The notes under the pieces were generated by a model. That model made no database searches and was not told the origin of the DNA. It was given only the letters and a program-made list of their open reading frames with translations. Below, in pieces: positions 49,422 to 57,971 of a stretch of DNA of 64,000 nucleotides (position 1 is its first letter; every line of letters starts with the position of its first letter). Location of the stretch: the NCBI GenBank assembly GCA_026874595.1, contig CM049308.1, forward strand, positions 49,216,124 through 49,280,123. The letters are read 5' to 3'. This DNA is from Sipunculus nudus (lineage: Eukaryota; Annelida; Sipuncula; Golfingiida; Sipunculidae). A program made the translations under genes and the position numbers.

Positions 49422-49622
49422 TTACGCGTGCCGTTTCCTGCGGCGAGCTTTGCCTGTCATGGTACGCTTTATATGAAATTCTCGTATGAGCACGGGAGCT
49501 ATATGCTCTTCGAGTTGCCAAGTGGACCGTAACGATGGGTCTTTCCACTTTACAAGATACATGCGTTTACCCTTATAGCGGGTGGCCTTAATTAGTTTAT
49601 CCACGTCTGGCAACTGGGCACT
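49422..49622 (-). CDS. Chromodomain-like C-terminal extension of pol, after an in-frame stop
   Basis: The frame is the same as pol and begins right after the pol TAG (49623-49625). There is no ATG, and the first possible alternative start is a TTG. About 67 codons read through to TAA at 49422-49424. The segment DVDKLIKATRYKGKRMYLVK continues WKDPSLRSTWQLEEHI, matching chromodomains (consensus: V-x-K-I-L, YLVKWKG, TWEPEENL). Chromodomains at the integrase C-terminus of Ty3/gypsy chromoviruses direct integration to histone-marked chromatin. A basic tail (KARRRKRH) follows. It would be made only by stop readthrough; otherwise it is a lost domain. Confidence 0.75.
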   Translation of the reverse strand, partial: SAQLPDVDKLIKATRYKGKRMYLVKWKDPSLRSTWQLEEHIAPVLIREFHIKRTMTGKARRRKRHA

Positions 49623-52600
49623 CTAGTTCACGCCTGTGTCGTTTCGCGAGTCTCCTGACGTGAGGTCACGCTGTGTATTGTTTACCTGCGTGCCTGGCTG
49701 ATTGGAAGAAGGGGAATGATTGTCAAGTTGATGACTAGGAGGAGTGAGATGATTAGGTAAGGAAGTTATTCGATCTTTGGGATCAAAGTACGGTCGTAAT
49801 CTGCTTTGGTGGACAAGAGCAGACAGAGCCTTATTTGTTTGACAATCTATTAACTTGAACGTGTAATTAGGATTGGCAATAGCAATATAATACGGTCCAG
49901 TAAACTTTGGTAAAAGTTTAGGTGTTAACCCTGGAACCTTAGCCATGCGTTTAAGCATTACACGGTCACCGACTTTGAATTGATATGTCGATGCATTTTG
50001 ATCCTTTCTTTGTTTGATGTCCTGTTTATTAGTGGTAATGGTGTCAGTAACTCTTTCACGGATCTGTTGTAAGCGGGAGGTTAGGAGCTCTAGATATTCC
50101 TGATTAGGCTGGCTTAGTTGGGGTGGAGGCAATAGTTGTACATCGATAGGTAGTGTAGGTTTCTTACCAAATACTACCTGGAAGGGGCTATACCCATCAA
50201 TTTGAGATTGGGGTTTAAGCCGTAGCGCCATTAAAACGCTGGGTAACAAATCTGCCCAATTATCTTGGTCTGCAGATATGTATGTACGCAATGCTTGTAT
50301 CAGTGTCCAATTATATACCTCAACTTGGCCATTTGATTGGGGATGGTAAGCGCTAGTTTCTACCTTGGTAATTTGAAATAGTTTACAAAGATGTTTTATT
50401 AAATGAGACATGAAGTTGGTACCTCTGTCAGATACAAGAATATGGGGAGCACCAAACCTAGTGATGAAGTGATTGTAGAAAGCCTTAGCGATCGTTTGTG
50501 CGTTTTGATCTCGCAACGGAATGGCTTCTATCCACTTAGAAAAACTGTCCACAATAACTAGGATATATTTATATCCTTTCGATGTTGTTTTTAGAGGTCC
50601 AGTAATGTCTATATGTACCCTGCTAAAGACTGACATAATTGGATAATTAATGAGAGGAGCGTCATGTGCATGGAAATGTCTTTTTGAAGCTTGACATGCA
50701 TCACATGATCGAATATACCCTGTTATATCGGCGTACATAGTATGCCAGTAATACTTCTGCCTAATTGATTCAAAGGTGTTGTTAATACCAGAATGACATC
50801 CTGCAGCTAATGAATCATGATATGATTTTAATAAGTCATCCTGCAATTTTCTAGGAATGACCAGCTGAATAATAGGTTGATGGGGTGCTCCTTTCTTTCT
50901 TCTTGGATAATACCGATGGTACAATGTGTTATAATTCAAGAAGTAATTTTGGCTTTCCAAGATGACGTTACGAGCTAATCGTTGATCATCTGGTAGATTG
51001 TTTTTATCCTTGAGATAATTAATCAATGGCATTAGGTCCTCATCTTGAGCCTGAATTTCAGCTATTTGATTTTGTTTAGGGACCAGTTGACTGAGTAATT
51101 GTTCCGGGTCTGTCGAGTCATAGTCACGGATGGCTTGAGTGAGGTCTTGTAATTGATTAACTTCAGGTGTTACGCTTGAGTGCTCATAAGTTAACCTGTA
51201 CTCCAATGTTCCGGAACCATCAGTAGAGACAGGGTCTGAAAGAACAGCCACCGTATCTTCAGAAGTTTTGATGGGTGGTAATTCATTGTTTGGCCCATAT
51301 ATCTGACGTGATAATGCATCGGCGTTCAAATTTGAGACTCCTTTCTTATAAATGATTTTATATTTGTAATGTTGCAATTGCATAGCCCAACGTGCTAAAC
51401 GAGCTGATGTGTTTTTGCATGAGTCAAGATAGACTAAGGCTCGATGGTCTGTAATGATGGTAAATGGTTTATCATTGGAAAGATAGACATTATAATGTTT
51501 AATGCCTTCTACAATTGCCAAACATTCTTTGTCTGTTATGCCCCATTTCTTCTCATTATTTCTAAGGTTTCTACCTCCGTAAGCAATGACTTGTTCTTTG
51601 CCATCCTGATCTTTTTGGCCTAAGATGTACCCTATTGCATAATCGGATGCATCAGTGTAGAGAATGAATTCATTATCAAAGTCAGGATATGCTAGAACTA
51701 CAGGCGAGGATGTTAGTGCATGTTTAAGTTTGTCAAATGCTTCCTGGCATGATGGTGACCACTGGAAAGATACATTTTTCTGTAATAATTGATTTAATGG
51801 ATGGGCAATCTTTGCAAAATCCTTTACAAATTTACGATAGTAGTTACAAAGTCCTAGAAAGGAACGTAACTGCTTGACGTTTTGAGGTGTTTGAAAAGAG
51901 GAAACAGCTTGTGTTTTAGCCTTATCCATTTCAACACCATTGGTGGTTATGTAATGACCCAGGAAGTTAACCCTTGGTGTTGCAAAATTACACTTAGAAG
52001 GTTTTAATTTGAGATTTGCTTGTCGTAATCTGTCAAACACTTCTGACAAGTGAGTCATGTGTTGTGACAGACTGTTACTGTAAACTAAAATGTCATCAAC
52101 ATAGACAACTGCATTTTTGAATGTTAATCCCTGCAATACAGACGCCATTGTGGCTGTAAATGAGGATGGAGAATTTGATAATCCAAACGGCATAACATTC
52201 CACACGTAAGTGCCTTCATGTGTGACAAATCCGGTTTTATCTATTGAATCTGGGTGCATGGGAATTTGCCAAAATCCAGACGCCATATCTAGAACAGAGA
52301 AAATAGTTGCCTTGGACTGTCCAATGCTATCAAACACATCCTCAATTCGAGGCAAAGGATGACTGACAGGTTTAGTTACAGCATTTAATTTCCTATAATC
52401 TACTGCAAACCTAAATTGTCCATTTTTCTTGGGTACCAGTAGTGCGGGAGCTTGCCATAATGATGATGCTTCCCTTATTAGGCCATTTTCAAGCATCTCA
52501 TTAACTTGTCTTGTTATTTCAGCCTTTTTGGCTGGATTGACGCGGTAAGGAGCTAACCTAATTGGTGCGGCATCCCCCGTGTCAATTTGATGAGAGAATG

Positions 52601-53636
52601 TTTGAGTGCAACCTAGTTCACTTAAATTGGCTGCAAAAACATCTCTGTTTTGTCCTAAAAATAATAATAATTGTTCCTTCTCTTGATCAGATAACTTGGA
52701 ATCATCTAAGTTAAAATTGAGAGATTTAGCAAGGTCCAAATATTCCTGATTTCTTTCCGGGTCTGGTTCAATTTGACTAACATACTCAGTATCTTGTGAG
52801 TTAATTAGTGAATGGGCAGGGGAGTCTGGTTTGATTGGATGGAAGGTAGCTAGAGGATATCCTTGAGTTAGACGTACTGGTTTGTTAGACGGATTTAGTA
52901 TACGGCATATTGTTTGTGAATTTTGAAGTGAGCTTACACTATACGCTGCAGCTAAACCTTTCCACTTAGCTAACGACCTCTGGGGTGTTAATTGACCTAA
53001 CGTTCCCACTGGATATGGTGTGGGTATATAGACGGGTAAAACTGTCTCTGAGTGAGGGGGACAAATGGTGTCGGTCATGACACGGACCAGTGCAGATTGA
53101 GAATACCTGTCATTACTGCACAGTGGGCTAGTATATTGTCCTTCCTTTAAGGTGAGGTTATTATTGGCAAAGTCAATTACAGCGTTATGGTTCTGGAGGA
53201 AGTCTGTACCTAAAATAACTGGTATATTGCTCTGTTCCAAAATGTAAAACAAGTGGTGTGTTTTGAATTCACCCAGCTGAACATGTAATTTCACAGTTCC
53301 CTTTATCTGAACTGTTGTATTTCCAACTCCTTTCACAAAGGATAAGGGAGTTTGTGCAATTAATACTGATGATGCTAATTGTTTTATAGCTGACAGACTA
53401 ACACAAGATACGCTGGCACCTGTATCTAGTAAGCAATCGAGTGGAGTTTTCTCAATGAAAATTGTTACCTTACTAAGGTATTTAAAATTTTTAGTATTGG
53501 CTAAAACTCTGGGTATTTCTTGGTCTGGACTTTGTTTCAAAATTTTAGCTTTCCTTTTAGATGAGTTTTTGTCTTCATTAGTAAATTTTTGTTTCCTTTG
53601 TTTTTCCTTGCCTTCCTTACAGGCAAATTCAGGCAT
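49623..53636 (-). CDS. pol: Pol polyprotein: protease, RT, RNase H, integrase
   Basis: 1,337 codons from the ATG at 53636; the frame is already open from 53642. Retropepsin active site LLDTGAS at 69-75, with ILGTD at 141-145. RT about 360-560, with LVPKK, DYRKLN and the catalytic YVDD (512-515). RNase H about 640-775, with TDAS (661-664), KEC and TDH (729-731). Integrase: zinc-binding region about 940-985 (HDSL...CHSG...CDAC), catalytic D1010, D1070 and E1106, giving the standard D,D(35)E spacing. A GPY motif is at 1247-1249. All catalytic residues are present. The domain order is that of Ty3/gypsy. The segment has no internal stop. It ends in TAG just before an in-frame chromodomain, and starts two codons after an in-frame TAG that closes the zinc-knuckle segment, so it depends on readthrough, reinitiation at its ATG, or is an artefact of mutation. 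Confidence 0.97.
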   Translation of the reverse strand: MPEFACKEGKEKQRKQKFTNEDKNSSKRKAKILKQSPDQEIPRVLANTKNFKYLSKVTIFIEKTPLDCLLDTGASVSCVSLSAIKQLASSVLIAQTPLSFVKGVGNTTVQIKGTVKLHVQLGEFKTHHLFYILEQSNIPVILGTDFLQNHNAVIDFANNNLTLKEGQYTSPLCSNDRYSQSALVRVMTDTICPPHSETVLPVYIPTPYPVGTLGQLTPQRSLAKWKGLAAAYSVSSLQNSQTICRILNPSNKPVRLTQGYPLATFHPIKPDSPAHSLINSQDTEYVSQIEPDPERNQEYLDLAKSLNFNLDDSKLSDQEKEQLLLFLGQNRDVFAANLSELGCTQTFSHQIDTGDAAPIRLAPYRVNPAKKAEITRQVNEMLENGLIREASSLWQAPALLVPKKNGQFRFAVDYRKLNAVTKPVSHPLPRIEDVFDSIGQSKATIFSVLDMASGFWQIPMHPDSIDKTGFVTHEGTYVWNVMPFGLSNSPSSFTATMASVLQGLTFKNAVVYVDDILVYSNSLSQHMTHLSEVFDRLRQANLKLKPSKCNFATPRVNFLGHYITTNGVEMDKAKTQAVSSFQTPQNVKQLRSFLGLCNYYRKFVKDFAKIAHPLNQLLQKNVSFQWSPSCQEAFDKLKHALTSSPVVLAYPDFDNEFILYTDASDYAIGYILGQKDQDGKEQVIAYGGRNLRNNEKKWGITDKECLAIVEGIKHYNVYLSNDKPFTIITDHRALVYLDSCKNTSARLARWAMQLQHYKYKIIYKKGVSNLNADALSRQIYGPNNELPPIKTSEDTVAVLSDPVSTDGSGTLEYRLTYEHSSVTPEVNQLQDLTQAIRDYDSTDPEQLLSQLVPKQNQIAEIQAQDEDLMPLINYLKDKNNLPDDQRLARNVILESQNYFLNYNTLYHRYYPRRKKGAPHQPIIQLVIPRKLQDDLLKSYHDSLAAGCHSGINNTFESIRQKYYWHTMYADITGYIRSCDACQASKRHFHAHDAPLINYPIMSVFSRVHIDITGPLKTTSKGYKYILVIVDSFSKWIEAIPLRDQNAQTIAKAFYNHFITRFGAPHILVSDRGTNFMSHLIKHLCKLFQITKVETSAYHPQSNGQVEVYNWTLIQALRTYISADQDNWADLLPSVLMALRLKPQSQIDGYSPFQVVFGKKPTLPIDVQLLPPPQLSQPNQEYLELLTSRLQQIRERVTDTITTNKQDIKQRKDQNASTYQFKVGDRVMLKRMAKVPGLTPKLLPKFTGPYYIAIANPNYTFKLIDCQTNKALSALVHQSRLRPYFDPKDRITSLPNHLTPPSHQLDNHSPSSNQPGTQVNNTQRDLTSGDSRNDTGVN

Positions 53637-53642
53637 GTACCC

Positions 53643-53819
53643 CTAATGAGAATCTTTTCTGACACTGAAGGGACTCAAAGACCTACGTGCTTTACGGCAT
53701 ACCCTTGCTAGATGACCCTTTATGCCGCAAAAATTACATACGGCTGATATATAGTAACAGTCTTTGACCCAATGCTGTCCACCACACCTATAACATGGAC
53801 TAGGTGGCCCTGAGTTCTG
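53643..53819 (-). CDS. Nucleocapsid segment of gag with two CCHC zinc knuckles, between two in-frame stops
   Basis: 58 codons in the gag frame, directly after the gag TAA (53820-53822) and closed by TAG (53643-53645). Two zinc knuckles are visible: CYRCGGQHWVKDC (C-x2-C-x3-H-x4-C, one residue short) and CNFCGIKGHLARVC (canonical C-x2-C-x4-H-x4-C). These bind and package genomic RNA in Ty3/gypsy and retroviral Gag. There is no ATG, so translation would require readthrough of the TAA. The segment keeps all metal ligands, suggesting it was under selection until very recently. Confidence 0.85.
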   Translation of the reverse strand, partial: QNSGPPSPCYRCGGQHWVKDCYYISAVCNFCGIKGHLARVCRKARRSLSPFSVRKDSH

Positions 53820-54695
53820 TTAACCTTGACGGCGTGGTTGATGTCTCCTTTCTGGCGAGAGGCTAGGTGACACCTGGCGATGGTTCGAGTGTTCGTTCAG
53901 TCTACTTGGCAACCTTGGTTGGTACCGTGAGCTGGGACTTGGACTTCTGTGGTTTGATCTTGGTTGACGAGGTGATGACGAGTGATCTGGACCCACTGGA
54001 TTACCTTGAAAGGGATGATGGTGAGATCGGTGGTTGTCATTGTCCACTCTTCCGATCACATGAGCTGCTCCAGTGAACAGCAAGTCCTTGAGTGCTCTGA
54101 TTTCGTTAGTATGTTCCTGAACTTCTTGAGCTTGAGTTGTGCCCGCCTTATTATTTTGTTTATTGAGCTTCACGCCCAATTTAATAACATTAGTAATCTC
54201 CGACTGTGTTCGTGGCCCCTTGATGTGAATAAGATTTTGTATTGTGTTAGGTAAGGCATTCACAATAGCTTGGTTGGTGTTAGCCTCATTCATCTCAAGT
54301 ATTGAACACCATGCGGTAATGTCATCAACGAACCGGTCCACATTTTCGTCCATATTAAATGTTCTATTGTGAAGTTTTCTTATGACCTCATCTCGGTCAG
54401 GTACGTCATCAAAAAAACGTGAGATAAACTCTGTTACTAATCTTGTATAGTCTGTTTTTATTTCTGGGCTCAGTTTTTTGTACCACTCCATGGCTCTACT
54501 GCCGGAATCTAGTCCCAAAGGAAAATACTCTGGCCTTCTATCACTTCTCAGCTCTTTAGAGGCAGGATTATGCCAGCCATTTATTTTTGCAACATGATTG
54601 AAGTACTCAATCCAATCATGCGCGGATTGTTTGTCATTTTCACCAGTGAAATATCTGAGATTTCCAGTTGTAAAGTCCACTTTAGCCTCAGCCAT
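53820..54695 (-). CDS. gag: Gag (capsid) protein, ending before the zinc knuckles
   Basis: 291 codons; the ATG context is CACTATGG. The N-terminal two-thirds is the helical capsid-like retrotransposon Gag region (HDWIEYF at 26-32, FISRFF at 90-95, LHNRTFNMDENVDRFVDDI at 108-126). The C-terminal 75 residues are Ser/Pro/Arg/His-rich, a low-complexity linker usual before nucleocapsid. A TAA follows residue 291, but the same frame continues into two zinc knuckles. The protein is thus either a truncated Gag from a nonsense change or the main product with a readthrough-extended form. Confidence 0.92.
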   Translation of the reverse strand: MAEAKVDFTTGNLRYFTGENDKQSAHDWIEYFNHVAKINGWHNPASKELRSDRRPEYFPLGLDSGSRAMEWYKKLSPEIKTDYTRLVTEFISRFFDDVPDRDEVIRKLHNRTFNMDENVDRFVDDITAWCSILEMNEANTNQAIVNALPNTIQNLIHIKGPRTQSEITNVIKLGVKLNKQNNKAGTTQAQEVQEHTNEIRALKDLLFTGAAHVIGRVDNDNHRSHHHPFQGNPVGPDHSSSPRQPRSNHRSPSPSSRYQPRLPSRLNEHSNHRQVSPSLSPERRHQPRRQG

Positions 54696-54802
54696 AGTGT
54701 TGATTTTTTTTTCAATTCACTTTAAAAAAAAAGTTCTATTAGTTGTAGTGTTTTAGGATGTTGTCAAGTAGTTATCATAAACTCAGTAGTTGTTGTTAGA
54801 AC

Positions 54803-54809
54803 ATACCTG
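54803..54809 (-). promoter_or_regulatory. Predicted splice donor for env mRNA
   Basis: CAG|GTATG on the minus strand closely fits the 5' splice-site consensus. It lies upstream of gag, where retroviral major donors lie. Confidence 0.55.
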
Positions 54810-54826
54810 GTTGTTGTTACATAATA

Positions 54827-54842
54827 CCCGGATTCTCCACCA
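54827..54842 (-). promoter_or_regulatory. tRNA primer-binding site
   Basis: TGGTGGAGAATCCGGG begins two bases after the 5' LTR on the minus strand; TGG complements the CCA tail of the primer tRNA. The implied tRNA 3' end (TCTCCACCA) most resembles tRNA-Ala from memory, with mismatches further in. The identity needs a tRNA set from the species. Confidence 0.65.
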
Positions 54843-54844
54843 AT

Positions 54845-55592
54845 TGTTACGTGGGTGCGTGTAATGGCGTTGTTGTTGAAGACAGCAGTTGTTGCACACT
54901 CACGATAACAAGCAGTCCGGGATGATGTTAGACATTTTATTCTGTTAACTATTACAAGTGACACAGGATGAAGTAGCTGAGACCACACCTTTCTGTAGTT
55001 GATGTTCTATCGGTGATGGTTGTATGATGTACCGGTGTGATCTGGCTAGTCATGCCAAATAGCTCATATTTATAGACATACAGTTTAATATATAATCCAA
55101 TGAATATTCATAACATAACTGGAATATACAAGTTCACCTGGACACCAGTGATCCAAGTGGCTTAACATGATTTTCAATGAGTCCCTGGTACATTCTGGTA
55201 TTACCCTGGTACGTTCTGGTATTAACATGTTTGACTAACCAAGTCTCATATTCAAAACCACTGGTTGATATGCTTGTATTATATTGAAATCCATGAAGTA
55301 AGGATAACTATATTCTAAGTGTTCACAGGGTGTGGATATTCTCCATGGTTCTATGACTTAATATTCTTGTTGTGCCATGACCTGTTACATGTGATATGAG
55401 GCATGGCTTGCCTGATTCCAGATTTTGCACAAAACCTTTCAATACATAAATCATTTATATTAGCACTTTAATTTATATAAACATGCAGTTGATATATAAA
55501 GATAATACCTATTCTTTTTATACTTTTTTTTGTATAATATATTTACCATTAATACTAATTATCTAATTAATATAGTTATTGACATCACAACA
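54845..55592 (-). repeat. 5' LTR of the retroelement
   Basis: 748 bp, equal in length to the 3' LTR with about five substitutions. On the minus strand it carries a TATAAATA box (55067-55074) and AATAAA (54936-54941). Transcription would start about 25-35 bp after the TATA box, near 55035-55045. Confidence 0.96.
55067..55074 (-). promoter_or_regulatory. TATA box of the 5' LTR
   Basis: TATAAATA on the minus strand, conserved in both LTRs, at a position that puts the R region before the AATAAA. Other TATA-like words further upstream in U3 are in AT-rich sequence and less convincing. Confidence 0.55.
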
Positions 55593-57971
55593 ATAATTGT
55601 CTTTTATGGTTCCAAAGAATGAATTTTGGCTGAACAATAAAGATTGAATTGAGTCATTTTACCATAAATGTTAGCTGTGTGAAGCAGATACATCTAGCCT
55701 GGCACCAGTTTATCAGCATCCGTTACATCATGCCTCCAGACATTTAGATTTCAGGTTATCTTTTGTTAATATTGACAAGAATGTTTTTAAAAAACTTTTA
55801 TAAAATGTAGATTTATGATTTTAGATATTCCTCATGCCAGGCAATGTTTACAATCACAGGTATACGTTAACCCGTACTATTTCGAAAACGACTGGAGCTA
55901 GCATCATGAAATTTAATGCAAAAAATTAGCCATCTGAAAAAATTCTGCATTTTCTTAGATTTTATAGAGAAAAAGCTAAAAAACCTTTAAAAATCTTCTC
56001 CTCTTAAATGGTCAAGCCAATTTGTTCAATATTTCACAGAAATAATCTTTTATACCATCTCTCTCAAGTTTGTTCAAATGGTTCAAGTTCTGTGAATTTT
56101 GGCCAAATTACAGGAAGTTGAACCTAGTCATCTGTCCAAAAAAGCATATTAGAATGAGAATCTCAGAAATGGCCAGAGCTATCATCACCAAATTTTATGC
56201 CAGTGTTGGTCACATGAGTCATATATTAAATTCAGGTATTAGTGGCGCCACCTGCATTGACCTTTTTTGTATGGGGGTCATTGGTCATCTGTATATCAAC
56301 CCATAATTTCTCAGTAATTGCAGGAGCTACCATCTCCAGATTTTATGCAGTTATCTGTCACATATCAAATGTTGTGGGATTCAGCTTATGTTTTTTGCTA
56401 TCTGCATTTACTTAGATTTTATAGGGGAAAAGCTGAAAAACTTTTAAAAGTCTTCTTGTAAATGGTCCAGCCAAATTGTTCAATATTTTACAGAAATGAT
56501 CCCAGAGGCAAGCACTCTCAAGTTTGTTCAAGTGGTTTGCATTTGATGAATTTTAGTGGAGTTAAATGAATTTGAAAGGTCATTTGGCCAAGTAAGCATA
56601 CTGACATAGTTATCTCAGAAATGACAAAAGCTAGCATTACCAAGTATTCTGCAAATGTTGGTCACATGACTCATATTTGAAGTTGCAGACTTTGATGTGC
56701 CACCTACATTGACCTGTTTTTTATGGGCAAAAATCTCAATATTTTAGCCTCTTTCAGCTTAAAATGTTTACGATGAAACTGTCAAGTTGAATCGTTCAAT
56801 TTTTCAAAAGAATTATTGTAGGACATGTTCTTTCAATAATATCAGAAAAACTTAAGTTGGTCTTATGGCCATTATTATGTCTAACTCAATCTGAGGACTG
56901 CAAAACTGTCCTTCTACAAAATTATTGTTTCAATTATAACTTCTGTTACATGGCAAAAAAATTTTTCTTAGGTGGCCTTTGTTCAAGTTTACTTGAATAA
57001 ATTTTGCAGAATTATTGGACCTTAAACAATGAAAGAACTGAATCTTTTATTTTTCTAGATATTTTGATAAAAAGTTTATGAATATTTCAGCTTGAAAAAA
57101 AATCATTTTAGCCAAAGTCTTTCAGTATGTGTAAACAGGTTTGCCAACAGTCCAAGATTCTGTCTGTATATTTACATAGGTTAAGAAACTGCCAACTGTT
57201 TCAGATTTGGCAATAGATTAAGAGTTCATTCAGTGCAGCCAGATATAGGTCAAGAGTTCAGTCAGTGCAGCCAAGCATAAGGCATGTGATCCCCTCATGG
57301 GTGACATGTGAACACCTCATGGGCACCATGTGATCACCTCATGGGTGTCATGCCCCTCAGGGCTGCATGTGGAGCCAATCTATTTATAGCTTTGGCAGAC
57401 TGCCAACTGTATCAGATTAGGCAACAGGTCAAGAGTTCACTCAATGCAGCCAGGTACAGGTCAAAAGTTCACCCAGTCTAGCCAGGTGCAGGTCATGAGT
57501 TCACTCATTGCAGTAGCCTGAGCTAGCAAATTTGTCACAGTTCACTCGGGACAACTGCCTTTCTCACCTAAGCATGGTCAGCCCCATGCACCAGACTTAA
57601 GGTAAGTTTGATGTATTGGCCTAATATTTTGACCTGTCTATGTGTCTTTGATGGGTTTCTGGTTCTGAAGACAGGTGTCACCACCTACAATGACATTTGC
57701 ACAGTGTGTGACTTTTGTGCCTGCTTATTTCTATAGAGGAATTTGATATATCATCCTGAAATTGGGCATATTTATACCGATCGTATTTTAATTATTGTAT
57801 ACTTGTCGTATACAAGACTGGAGGTGCCACCTACAATAATTTTTTGCACAGTGTGTTTCCCTGATTATTTTATAGGAGGGGTTTGATATATCAGTCTGAA
57901 CTTGGGCATATGTATATATCTCTGAAACCTTTTTGTATACAAGACTGGTGGTGCCAGCTACAATCATTTTT
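55593..57971 (+). mobile_element. Family B Helentron/HINE-like element, part 2
   Basis: Continues the family B copy after the LTR insertion, starting with the ATAA target duplication. It carries a second round of the CTGGAGCTAGCATCA-type unit (from 55860), AGTGGCGCCACC near 56241-56252, the GTTCACTCAGTGCAGCC repeats (57210-57500) and TTTGATATATCAGTCTGAA units. It is interrupted at 57972 by a family A copy. Confidence 0.6.

Larger units (their letters stand above)
54696..54844 (-). promoter_or_regulatory. Retroelement 5' leader with PBS and splice donor
   Basis: 149 bp between the 5' LTR and the gag ATG. From 5' to 3' it holds the PBS (54827-54842), a consensus 5' splice site (CAG|GTATGT, GT at 54805-54806) and A/T homopolymers just before gag. 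It is shorter than a usual packaging leader. Confidence 0.75.
45350..55592 (-). mobile_element. Complete Ty3/gypsy-class, env-bearing LTR retroelement
   Basis: A 10,243 bp element on the minus strand. Order (5' to 3' on the minus strand): LTR, PBS, splice donor, gag, zinc knuckles, protease-RT-RNase H-integrase, chromodomain, splice acceptor, env, PPT, LTR. The LTRs are 748 bp each, start TGTTACG/end CAACA on the plus strand, and differ at about five positions with no indels. The target duplication is ATAA (45346-45349 and 55593-55596). Protease before RT and integrase after RNase H places it in Ty3/gypsy (Metaviridae). Three in-frame stops divide gag-pol. It lies antisense to the stomatin gene and inside a family B repeat. 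Confidence 0.95.

Noticed and set aside
49264-49548. 94-codon minus-strand ORF in the env frame, upstream of env
   Set aside because: It overlaps the chromodomain segment in another frame, ends 79 nt before the env ATG, has no signal peptide or known similarity, and would be removed by the predicted splicing.
54764-54988. 74-codon minus ORF across the LTR-leader junction
   Set aside because: It spans the PBS and LTR end; a chance reading frame in regulatory sequence.
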